Under the pieces are notes generated by a model, which worked only from the letters and a program-made list of their open reading frames with translations, did no database searches and was not told where the DNA came from. DNA of 64,000 nt from Chloroflexota bacterium. Lineage in GTDB: Bacteria; Chloroflexota; UBA6077; FW602-bin22. The position numbers and the translations under genes were made by a program. The stretch lies in assembly GCA_004297775.1 (NCBI GenBank), contig SCUE01000034.1:124001-188000 (forward strand), written 5' to 3'. Below, piece after piece: positions 57,149 through 64,000 of the stretch. Each line of letters begins with the position of its first letter. Position 1 is the stretch's first letter.

Positions 57149-57667
57149 GTGGCGCGGCTAGGAAAGCAGAAGCGGGAACTGCTGCAAGAGGTCTTCGGTC
57201 ACTTCGACGAGCACGGCGAGTGGCCGACTTTCGGATACCTGGATCGAAAGCTCGTGCGGCGCCTGGACGTAGGCGCTCTTGCGAAGACGATGCCGCGCGG
57301 GCTCATTAACAATGGGAGCGGCTTCTACCAGCGAACCGAGAAGGTTGTCATGCTCGTCCGCGCACTTCGCTTCTGCGCCGGCACTGAGGAGGCAATTGGC
57401 GATTTCATGACTGCCGTTCGCTTGTGCGTTGACCGTTTCTTCGACGACACGGACCCAAAGCCGGAGATCTCAGACGTGCTCTTGCGGGCACATGGTTTCT
57501 CCGAAATGCGTGTGCGTAGGCTTCGCCTCCTCCTGAATGGCGCCGCTTTGACTGGGAGCGGCGGCCTCGGTCATGAGGGTGACTGGCATTACGACATCAG
57601 CCGGCGCACTGGGCGGTGCGGAAGAGGTCCCCAAAGTGTTCCGACACAGAACCGGGCTAACGCGTAA
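57149..57667 (+). CDS. Hypothetical protein with possible N-terminal winged helix
   Basis: A 172 aa protein. The start (KQKRELLQEVFGHFDEHGEWPTFGYLDRKLVRRLDVGALAKTMPRGLI) looks like a small helix-turn-helix or winged-helix unit of the type seen at the N-terminus of some bacterial effector proteins. The rest is helical. GTG start. I do not recognise a family. Confidence 0.6.
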   Translation: MARLGKQKRELLQEVFGHFDEHGEWPTFGYLDRKLVRRLDVGALAKTMPRGLINNGSGFYQRTEKVVMLVRALRFCAGTEEAIGDFMTAVRLCVDRFFDDTDPKPEISDVLLRAHGFSEMRVRRLRLLLNGAALTGSGGLGHEGDWHYDISRRTGRCGRGPQSVPTQNRANA

Positions 57668-57674
57668 GCGATCG

Positions 57675-58499
57675 ATGCGCGGGTCGCTTCAACGGCCGCG
57701 CTGGCTGGTGGGCCTCTCGGTCGCTGCCGCCCTGATGCTCGGGACCGCCACCTATTGGCTGCTCGCCCCGCCCTTCCTCGCAGGGGCGCAACCGGTCGAG
57801 TCACTGTCGGTCCAGCTGGGCTACTGGCAACTGGTGGTCGGCATCACGACGCTGGTTCTCGCCGTCATCTTCGGGGGTGTCGCCCTGAGTCAGCTCGAGC
57901 ACGCCCGGCAGGCGCGAGCAGCCGATCGCGAGGCGGAGCGGCGTCGTGTGCTGTTCGCCGTGTACGAGGAACTCCGCCAGAACTGGATGGTGCTGCTGAC
58001 GTACGAGGGCCGATTGGAGCAGCCGAAAGATCATCAGCTCAAGACAACGCCCAGGGTGGTCCGTTCGACCTACGACGCCGTCCAGGCTGGACCGCTCTGG
58101 GGAGCCCCGATCGACGCCGCCACGTTGGCAGCCATCGCGCATGCGTACAACGCGGTTGAGACGTTCAAGCTCGCGCTCGCGCCGCGTGTGCCCTGGCAGG
58201 CGCTACTGGGCGGGGCGGGCCTCACATGGGCCTGGTCCGAGGAGCGCTCCGTCAATCGTCTCATCACGGCGTTGAGCGCCGCCGCACTCATGTACTTGGC
58301 GGATGTCCTGTGGAAGTCGGTCAGCAGCCACGGCGATGCGACCGTCGCGCGCTCTCGGGTCGCGGAGGCGCTGAACGCGATTGCACGGGCGTTCCCCGGA
58401 GACCTCCTCACGGTGGCGGATTTAGAACGGCACCCGCCGCCTGGCTTCGCCATCAGGTCCCCTCGTTCCCCAGATGCGCCTCCCCCGCGCTCCGGCTGA
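57675..58499 (+). CDS. Membrane-anchored hypothetical protein
   Basis: A 274 aa protein with two N-terminal membrane helices (LVGLSVAAALMLGTATYWLLA and LVVGITTLVLAVIFGGVAL), then a cytoplasmic helical part rich in Ala, Arg and Glu (LEHARQARAADREAERRRVLFAVYEEL). A proline-rich tail ends it. ATG 57675 is chosen because a longer frame to 57573 overlaps the previous gene. No family recognised. Confidence 0.6.
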   Translation: MRGSLQRPRWLVGLSVAAALMLGTATYWLLAPPFLAGAQPVESLSVQLGYWQLVVGITTLVLAVIFGGVALSQLEHARQARAADREAERRRVLFAVYEELRQNWMVLLTYEGRLEQPKDHQLKTTPRVVRSTYDAVQAGPLWGAPIDAATLAAIAHAYNAVETFKLALAPRVPWQALLGGAGLTWAWSEERSVNRLITALSAAALMYLADVLWKSVSSHGDATVARSRVAEALNAIARAFPGDLLTVADLERHPPPGFAIRSPRSPDAPPPRSG

Positions 58500-58523
58500 C
58501 CGACGTGCTGCAGCTCCGTCCGT

Positions 58524-59470
58524 TCACTTCTCGAGGGGACCCGGATCCGGCGCCGGGCCTTGTGTGAGCAAGTACCTCGTGCTCCGGGCGACCGTCTCCT
58601 TGACCGCCCAGGTGCTCAGCCCGAAGCGCGCCGCCAGCTCGCGGCGGGACCATGGGTGCCCGTCCTCGAGCCCGTAGTAGAGCCTCGTCATCGCACGGTT
58701 CGGCTCGGGCAGGCCCTCGAACGCCGCCGGCGCGAGCTCCCGTAGCCGCTCGACCTCCGGCCGCCCACGCCTGCGGGCCGCCTGGCTGATCTTCGCCCGC
58801 ACCTCCGGCGTACCCACGGCGGGAGGATGCGCGCGGCGGCGTTCACGCTCGCAGGTCGGCGAGCAGGTCTTCCGACCGGTGAGCGAGACGAACGGTTCGC
58901 CGCAGGCCAGACACGGGACCGGCGTCCGTCCGCGATGCGCCGCCGAGATCTTTCGCCCCCGCGCGGCCAGCCAGGTCGGGTCCCCGGCCAGCTCGCGGAT
59001 CCGCGCCAGACCGAGGGGCGCGATCTCCCGTGCATTGCGCCACCAACGCCGCCCTTCGGACCGCGCCCGGGCGGCCCCTTCTTGCGCCCGCGCGATCGTC
59101 CGGCGGTGCAGCTCGACGTTCCGCGGGTCCCGCAGGGCCTCCAGCGGCCACCGCCGCCCGCGCGTGTAGGCGGTCCGCTGCTCCGGCGAGATCGCCCGCG
59201 CCAGCTCTGCGGCCCGCGCCCATTGGGGCCGCAGCTGTGGCTCGTGGATACGGCGGAAGACCTCGCGCAGCCCAGGCGCCATCAGGCTCGTGGTCGCGCG
59301 GAGGCCGAAGAGCGCGCGGTACTCCTCGGGGTGGATCGCGTGGCCGCGCAGCAGGTGGGCGCTCAACTAGCGGAACCACGCACGTACACGTGGCACTGGA
59401 TCTGGTCGTTCTCGTCGACCGCCAGCACCCCGAGCTCGCCGTAGATCGGACCGTCCCATTCCCGAGCGCG
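58524..59470 (-). pseudogene. MucR-like zinc-finger regulator with broken N-terminus
   Basis: The open frame 58524-59366 (TTG start, 280 aa) begins LSAHLLRGHAIHPEEYRALFGL, the second half of a MucR/Ros-type zinc finger. Later parts are VPCLACGEPFVSLTGRKTCSPTC (a second Zn site) and a C-terminal helix-turn-helix (SRRELAARFGLSTWAVKETVARS). The missing first half lies in another frame upstream (WDGPIYGELGVLAVDENDQIQCHV, ~59387-59458), where the normal CHVCGRWFR is altered by a frameshift and a TAG. So either the gene is damaged or only the C-terminal part is made. Confidence 0.6.
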
Positions 59471-59789
59471 GGGAGTTGCTCGGGGGCGATCTTCCGCGTC
59501 GTGCTCAAGCCCCGCCTCACCAGTAGCGTGCCAGCCAGCCTCGCCGGTGGCAAGGGGCGTGCCAGCCGGCCGCTCGCCAGACGTCCAGGGCGGGCCGCAT
59601 CGATAGCGGCGGTCCGTTCCTCGCCGGCGTGGCCTGCGCGCGGGCTCCGGGTGTGTCACGATAGCACAGACGTTCTGCCGCCAGGGTGGCACGATGGTGG
59701 TCCTCGGGTGGGTCTTCTGCGGTGTCGCGCTCGGCCCGGCAAGCTGCGTCTGGGTGCGGCTTCCCGACGGCGGACCCGCCAGCTTCGCA
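59471..59789. other. Decayed stretch, nothing recognised
   Basis: 319 bases between the MucR-like fragment and the integrase remnant. Open frames on both strands look like shadows; I see no gene, repeat or promoter I can support. Confidence 0.4.
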
Positions 59790-59908
59790 TGGCTGCGTCC
59801 GGCCTCTTCCACGACCTGCGCGCAGCACCGCCAGCCTGTTACTCGCCGAGGGCATCCATCCGAAGATCGTCTAGGAACTGTTTGGTCACAGCCAGATCGC
59901 GATATCGA
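59790..59908 (+). pseudogene. Tyrosine integrase C-terminal remnant
   Basis: A fragment reading FHDLR, then after a frame change LLLAEGIHPKIV, a TAG, and ELFGHSQIAIS. This is the box-II end of tyrosine recombinases (H-x-x-R, then LL-x-EG-x-x-P-x-x-V-x-x-x-LGH-x-x-x-x-T). One frameshift and one stop make it inactive. It ends at a sharp junction with the XRE remnant on the other strand. Confidence 0.55.
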
Positions 59909-60129
59909 GGGGTTGTCCTCGCCTAGCTCGAGGCGGGCGATGTGCGGCCGCCTCATCCCGAGCTGGACTGCGAGCGCCCGTTGGGACGGCTTGTGGTCCA
60001 TCCGGTAGCGCTCGACCGCGAAGGCGACCGCGCGCGGGAGCGCTAGCGACGCCCCAGCGCGCTCGACGATCGGGATCGGCGTCGAAGTCGGCAAAACTCA
60101 TCTTTCGTCAAGAGCTTCTCGTCGGTCAC
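59905..60129 (-). pseudogene. XRE-family antitoxin remnant
   Basis: Pieces in three frames: VTDEKLLTKDEF (GTG 60129), FADFDADPDRRARW (shifted by one base at the TTTT run near 60085), and AVAFAVERYRMDHKPSQRALAVQLGMRRPHIARLELGEDNPSI, a typical Xre helix-turn-helix. The C-terminal end is missing at the integrase junction near 59908. A short open frame upstream (to 60126) is joined to it by GTGA and may be the end of a toxin. Confidence 0.55.
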
Positions 60130-60509
60130 CTGAACGCCTCTTGTGATCGTCGTTCCACATCAGCGACGCGCTCCGCCGCTTGCCGCAGCGCACAGTCGAA
60201 GCCACGCAGCTCCGAGGTCAGCGAAACGCTCCCGAAGCTAGATCGCGCACCAATGGCTGCGGCCGCGACACGGCCACAAGCGCCGTAGACCGGTAGGCGC
60301 CGGCTACGCCCTCACCTTCGCGCCGGGTCGTGACCGCCGAGTGGCGCCGTCCGCACGCCGGACGGCGGACTGCTGGGCGAGCGCGGCGAGCGCGGGTCCT
60401 TCGGCGATCTTCACCCCGTCGACCCATTGCGTCGTTGTGGACGGGAACCTTGCACGAGAGCAAATCGGCGAAGCGCAGTGGCACCTTAGTGCCTCTGGCA
60501 AGCATCCCC
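60130..60509. other. Region without a recognised gene
   Basis: 380 bases with several weak open frames. The minus-strand frame ending at 60126 encodes LRGFDCALRQAAERVADVERRSQEAFR and may be the tail of a lost toxin. Nothing else can be supported. Confidence 0.35.
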
Positions 60510-61742
60510 TTAGTCGCCGAGGTTGACGCGAAGCACCTCGTAGCCGCCGAAGAGGGCGAGCGGCTGATAGCTGAGTTGGAGGCCTCTGGCAGTCGTTGGG
60601 GTGTCGAACGCGACGAACCCCCGCGCCTTGTCGGCCATGGCCAGCTCACCGGACCTCAGGGACTGGTCACCCGTCGAGAAGGTGGCGCTGTATTCGAAGC
60701 CATCGGCGTCCTTCAGCTTGAAGTACAGCGGGTTGTAGGGCTCCTTGTCGCGGTTGGCATTCTCCAGGATCACGTCGGCCAGCACAAACACGCGTCCCTC
60801 TTTCGCGCGCTGGAACTGACTTAGCTGGGGCACCTTCTTCACCGCCGCAACGGTAAGGGCTATGCCCGCAGACTCCACCCGTTGGCCGAGGGCCGCCAAG
60901 ATTGGCGTCGAAGCGGGCTTTGGGGGAGCCGGCACCACGCTTGGGATCGACGTCGGGGGCGCAGGTGAGGGGTTCGGAATCGGCGTCCCGGACGGGGCAG
61001 GTCGGGTGGGCGCGACGAGCGACGAGCTCTGCGCGGGCGCCGGCGGAGCCTGTGCGGGCGGCGCGGAGGCCAACTCTGGTGGCGCCGGCGCTTCTCCCAG
61101 GTCGACCCGCAGTACCTGGTAGCCGCCGAAAAGGACCAACGGCTGGTAGCTGATCTGTAGTCGCTTGGCCGCCGCCGGAACCTGGAACGCCACGAACCCG
61201 CGAACCCTTTCGCCAGCGGCCAACTCGCCCGACTTGAGCGACTGATCGGCTGCGAGGAGGGACGCCGTGTACTCGAATCCCTCCCCGTCCTTGACCTTGA
61301 AGTACAGGGGGTTGTACGGCGCCCTCTCGCGGCTCGCGTTCTCGAGGGTGACGCTCGCCAACAAGAACACCCGCCCCTGATCGGCACGCTGGAACTGTCC
61401 CAACTCCAAGGCGCCTTCGACCGCATTGACGGTCACCGCGATGCCTGCCGACTCGACGCGTTGCCCGATGACCCCGGCCGGCACTATCGCAGTGGGCGCC
61501 AGCGGGGGCGTCGTCGGCGCCGAAGTCGCAATCGGGCCGGCAACAACAGCCGTCGCAAGTTGTGCTGTCGCGGGTGAGACGGCGCCCGTCGGTACCACGC
61601 TCGGAGCCCCTGGGACCTGGACCGGGGTGGGCACGACTCGCCCCGCTATTGGCCGTGGCGCCGTCGGCGTAGGCGGAGAGACTGCGCAGCCGCAGAGCAA
61701 GAGGCTGACGAGCAACATGCCGACGCGTACGGCGGACCCCAC
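60510..61742 (-). CDS. Exported lipoprotein with two DUF4352 domains
   Basis: A 410 aa protein. Signal with lipobox LLCGCAVSP, a Pro/Thr/Ala linker, a first DUF4352 domain (~residues 94-215: VESAGIAVTVNAVEGAL..., FLLASVTLENASRE, VLRVDLGE), a second linker and a second DUF4352 (~residues 290-410: VESAGIALTVAAVKKVP..., VFVLADVILENANRD, VLRVNLGD). The two domains are close relatives, so one arose by internal duplication. It is likely surface-exposed; its ligand is unknown. Confidence 0.85.
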   Translation of the reverse strand: MGSAVRVGMLLVSLLLCGCAVSPPTPTAPRPIAGRVVPTPVQVPGAPSVVPTGAVSPATAQLATAVVAGPIATSAPTTPPLAPTAIVPAGVIGQRVESAGIAVTVNAVEGALELGQFQRADQGRVFLLASVTLENASRERAPYNPLYFKVKDGEGFEYTASLLAADQSLKSGELAAGERVRGFVAFQVPAAAKRLQISYQPLVLFGGYQVLRVDLGEAPAPPELASAPPAQAPPAPAQSSSLVAPTRPAPSGTPIPNPSPAPPTSIPSVVPAPPKPASTPILAALGQRVESAGIALTVAAVKKVPQLSQFQRAKEGRVFVLADVILENANRDKEPYNPLYFKLKDADGFEYSATFSTGDQSLRSGELAMADKARGFVAFDTPTTARGLQLSYQPLALFGGYEVLRVNLGD

Positions 61743-61839
61743 GGCAGCGCCATTCTAGCCAGCAGTCGACCGCTGCCTCCCATCGTGGCGGCGGGATCGC
61801 ATACTGCCGCTGATCGGACATGTAAGGTAACGGCGCAGG

Positions 61840-62388
61840 ATGGATGAACAGGGCCAGCCGGCACTCGGCCGGGCGCGTGAGCCTGAACACCTGCGTCGAG
61901 GCAAAGACTTCCACACCCGCCTTCAGGCATCCTGGGGCCGGATCCACGGCGGCGACCAAGCCATCCCCGAAGAGCACGTCGACATGGACCGCTTCTCCCG
62001 CCAACCCCCCGCCTCCGGGCGGCGGCGCGGCCGAATCGACATCGCGGTCGACCTCGAATCCAGGCGGACTCGAGCCGATGGACACGTGGACCCAGCCCAT
62101 CGCGCCGTGCTCGAGGCAAAAGCAACCATCTTCGACGGGAAGAGCCCGACCCAGGTGCGGCGGAGAATTGCGCAGCACCGGCGTCAGCTAGCCGCTTACA
62201 TCGGCACGCAGGCCGACCTCAACACACCCGCTGCAATAGAGGACCCCGAGTCCGCGGTCACGCCTGGGATCATCTATCCCCAGGCTCCGACGGACCCCGC
62301 CATCCGGCAGATGATCGAGGAGTACTTCGCCGACGAGTGCATCACCGTCGTCTGGCAGAACGAGCTGCCGCCGGAGCTGCAGATCTAG
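61840..62388 (+). CDS. Possible PD-(D/E)XK-fold protein
   Basis: A 182 aa soluble protein. A core SGRRRGRIDIAVDLE...HRAVLEAKATIF gives an acidic residue (D in IDIAV) and E-A-K, like the PD-(D/E)XK signature, followed by a helix with QVRRRIAQHRRQLAAYIG. The family is not one I can name. It is convergent with the DRGH nuclease gene, 6 bases apart. Confidence 0.45.
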   Translation: MDEQGQPALGRAREPEHLRRGKDFHTRLQASWGRIHGGDQAIPEEHVDMDRFSRQPPASGRRRGRIDIAVDLESRRTRADGHVDPAHRAVLEAKATIFDGKSPTQVRRRIAQHRRQLAAYIGTQADLNTPAAIEDPESAVTPGIIYPQAPTDPAIRQMIEEYFADECITVVWQNELPPELQI

Positions 62389-62393
62389 TCTGG

Positions 62394-63083
62394 TTACCGG
62401 TTATCGAAGACTTCGACCCACCACGTCTGATCGTCGACCAGCACCCCAAACTCTAGCTGGCCTGGTATCCATGTGTCATCCACATAGATCGCCCGATGGA
62501 AGTAGAAGGTCCCAGGTCGACCGGCGACGTGCTTCTCCATCTGACGGAACAGCCGCCCCTGGGTCGACCAACCCCGGTTCAGGTCGCGACGCTGCGGGAA
62601 AAGGTTGATGTCGTAGCTGCCGCCAGCGCCATGAGCGAGAAAATGACCGCGATCGGCCAGGAACGCGCGCTCGCCCAGCGTCTCGTGCACACCGACGCTG
62701 ACGTCGGGAAAGCCGCGCATACGCGAAGCGTCACGTCGGGCCGAAGGCGGCGCTGAGAGTCCGTACGCGAGGACAACGCGCTCGGCTGTACGATCGAACG
62801 CGAAGATGCCCGGCTCGATCTTCACCTCCAGAATCGCCGCGTCCTCAGAGCCGACACGGTAGGCAATTGTCCAGCCGTCGACCTTCTCTTCCCAATCGGC
62901 TAGCGCCTCAGGAACGGATCGGCCCGAAGCGGCGTAGAGGTCCTTTAGGTAACTCGGGCCGTCGCCACGTGTCGGGCGGACGACGATGATCCGCTGAACC
63001 GCGCGTGACAGCTCGGGCAGGGCCTCTCTCAGCTCGTCCACCGGCCCGAATCTCCCGGTCGGCATCGGATCGATATTGGTCAT
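62394..63083 (-). CDS. DRGH-type DNA/RNA non-specific nuclease-like protein
   Basis: A 229 aa protein. The C-terminal ~90 residues (FLADRGHFLAHGAGGSYDINLFPQRRDLNRGWSTQGRLFRQMEKHVA) contain the DRGH motif of non-specific endonucleases (His-Me finger), with the catalytic His and a downstream Asn (DINLFPQ) for metal binding. The N-terminal half is of unknown fold. No signal peptide is seen. It is coupled by ATGA to the upstream helical gene; together they could act as a toxin or defence effector and its partner. Confidence 0.7.
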   Translation of the reverse strand: MTNIDPMPTGRFGPVDELREALPELSRAVQRIIVVRPTRGDGPSYLKDLYAASGRSVPEALADWEEKVDGWTIAYRVGSEDAAILEVKIEPGIFAFDRTAERVVLAYGLSAPPSARRDASRMRGFPDVSVGVHETLGERAFLADRGHFLAHGAGGSYDINLFPQRRDLNRGWSTQGRLFRQMEKHVAGRPGTFYFHRAIYVDDTWIPGQLEFGVLVDDQTWWVEVFDNR

Positions 63084-64000
63084 CTCAAGGCGACGCGCCG
63101 CACGCCTCCGAGCCAGAGACCCTTGCCCCAGGCGTACAACGGATAGGCAAAGGAGGCCAGGAGTCGCGGTCCCCAGTACCCGGTGCTGCCCATCACTCCG
63201 ACAGCCGCGAGCGCCACCAAGTACTGAATCATCGCAGCCAGGCTGCCGCGCTCACGGGCGAGAACGAATCCCTCACGCCACCGCGCCCACGCCTTTCGAA
63301 ACCTACGTGCGGCGCGCCACGCCGCCGCCTCGCGAAGGAGGGCGATCACGCGACCCCCCGGAGCCCAGTAGGCAACCTCCTTGCCGTACTTCCGGTAGCT
63401 GCTTGCGGCTTCAGCGGGCCGGCCTTGCAGTAGCAGTAGGTCCGCCTCGTAATAGGCGACTCGGCTGCTGACTGGCGGCAACTGCTCTGCCGCAGCGATG
63501 CGCGCGCGTGCCTCCGTCAAAAGGGACGCGATCTCCGCTACTCGCCTGCGACGCCAGCTGCCCCACCGCATGGATGCAACCAGCAACTTGCAGTCGACCT
63601 CGTGGAGCAATGCGTCGATCAGCTGCGCTTCGGCGTCCGCAGTGGGAGCAGCCTTGACCTGGTCCGTCAACTCTCGGCGTAGGCTCTGGAGCTCCTTCGC
63701 GGCCGTCGCGATGCGCCCGGCGTGTCGCATCCAGAACGCCCGGCGGTTTTGCCAGCGTGCGCGCAGCGGCGGGTCGAGTCGCGCGTGCGGACTGGCGGTC
63801 GCCTGCAGCGCTTGTGGGTACAGGTGCAGCGCGCTGAGGCTCGACCCGAGCATGTACGCGCCCGACGGGGTCCACGACTCGTCGAGCGACCACGCGAATC
63901 GCTCGACAGCCTCCATCGTAAGCCCGGCGCTCGCCGACACCGCTCCGATGACCTTCAGCTGCTCGGCCCGGGGCAGTGCGTGAAGCCTTGCCCGCAGGAC
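63080..64000 (-). CDS. Helical-repeat protein with C-terminal membrane segment, partial
   Basis: The open frame continues past the window edge (in-frame codons LRARLHALPRAEQLKVIGAVSASAGLTMEAVERFAW from 64000). A helical, TPR-like body includes LLLQGRPAEAASSYRKYGKEVAYWAPGGRVIALLREAAAWRAARRFRKAWARWREGF; a weak hydrophobic stretch near the end (MIQYLVALAAVGVMGSTGYWGPRLLASFAYPLYAWG) may be membrane bound. It is coupled to the DRGH nuclease gene by ATGA. No family recognised. Confidence 0.6.
   Translation of the reverse strand, partial: VLRARLHALPRAEQLKVIGAVSASAGLTMEAVERFAWSLDESWTPSGAYMLGSSLSALHLYPQALQATASPHARLDPPLRARWQNRRAFWMRHAGRIATAAKELQSLRRELTDQVKAAPTADAEAQLIDALLHEVDCKLLVASMRWGSWRRRRVAEIASLLTEARARIAAAEQLPPVSSRVAYYEADLLLLQGRPAEAASSYRKYGKEVAYWAPGGRVIALLREAAAWRAARRFRKAWARWREGFVLARERGSLAAMIQYLVALAAVGVMGSTGYWGPRLLASFAYPLYAWGKGLWLGGVRRVALR

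Noticed and set aside
60330-60824. 164-codon plus-strand open frame opposite the DUF4352 gene end
   Set aside because: It overlaps the well-supported DUF4352 gene on the other strand and shows no domain.

Overview
The window is a 64 kb piece of a G+C-rich bacterial chromosome. GTG and TTG starts are frequent, ATGA/GTGA stop-start overlaps are common, and there are many Tat-signal or lipobox secreted proteins. The gene mix points to a Chloroflexota-like organism: an NXR-like molybdoenzyme, sugar ABC importers paired with mandelate-racemase-family enolases, hydantoinase genes, M81 peptidase, DUF4352 lipoprotein and a MucR-like regulator. That assignment is inferred from gene content only. I see no rRNA, tRNA or CRISPR array.

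Region 1 (1-13.3 kb) is a dense defence island built around a type I restriction-modification locus: hsdM, a YhcG-type nuclease, MntA/HepT toxin-antitoxin, an HI0074-type partner, a nucleotidyltransferase-HsdS fusion, a Kiwa system (KwaA/KwaB), an AlbA_2/ATPase gene, a 10-bp tandem repeat and hsdR. A free-standing HI0074-type/nucleotidyltransferase pair precedes hsdM, so three minimal-nucleotidyltransferase modules sit in about 5.5 kb, one covalently joined to the specificity subunit. A scrap of the hsdM 3' end lies behind yhcG.

Region 2 (13.3-33 kb) is mainly metabolic: a GMC oxidoreductase with its small subunit, a phosphoesterase, two sugar-acid type enzymes (enolase superfamily, SDR), a lone phage portal gene, a CMD-family protein, an FmdE-like protein, a copper cluster (CopC-CopD-cytochrome c fusion), an AAA ATPase, DinB, a truncated HicA, an M81 peptidase, two toxin-antitoxin pairs, a methyltransferase, a DedA protein and a multicopper oxidase broken by one base.

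Region 3 (33-50 kb) starts with a lone DUF4062 gene. It continues with a long minus-strand series running 49.8 kb to 34.9 kb: an exported NXR/type-II DMSO-reductase-like molybdoenzyme (alpha, beta, heme gamma, TorD chaperone), a membrane protein, two secreted proteins and hyuA-hyuB. Four short tandem duplications lie at gene starts or junctions between 36.7 and 43.5 kb.

Region 4 (50-55.4 kb) is an IclR regulator divergent from a sugar ABC importer and an enolase-superfamily gene. A clear promoter and an IclR-type inverted repeat lie between them.

Region 5 (55.4-64 kb) is accessory and partly decayed: HicBA, scraps copied from the enolase 3' end and from the nxrA-like 5' end, unknown membrane and helical proteins, a broken MucR-like regulator, integrase and XRE-antitoxin remnants, a double-DUF4352 lipoprotein, a possible PD-(D/E)XK protein, a DRGH-type nuclease and a helical-repeat protein that runs off the window.
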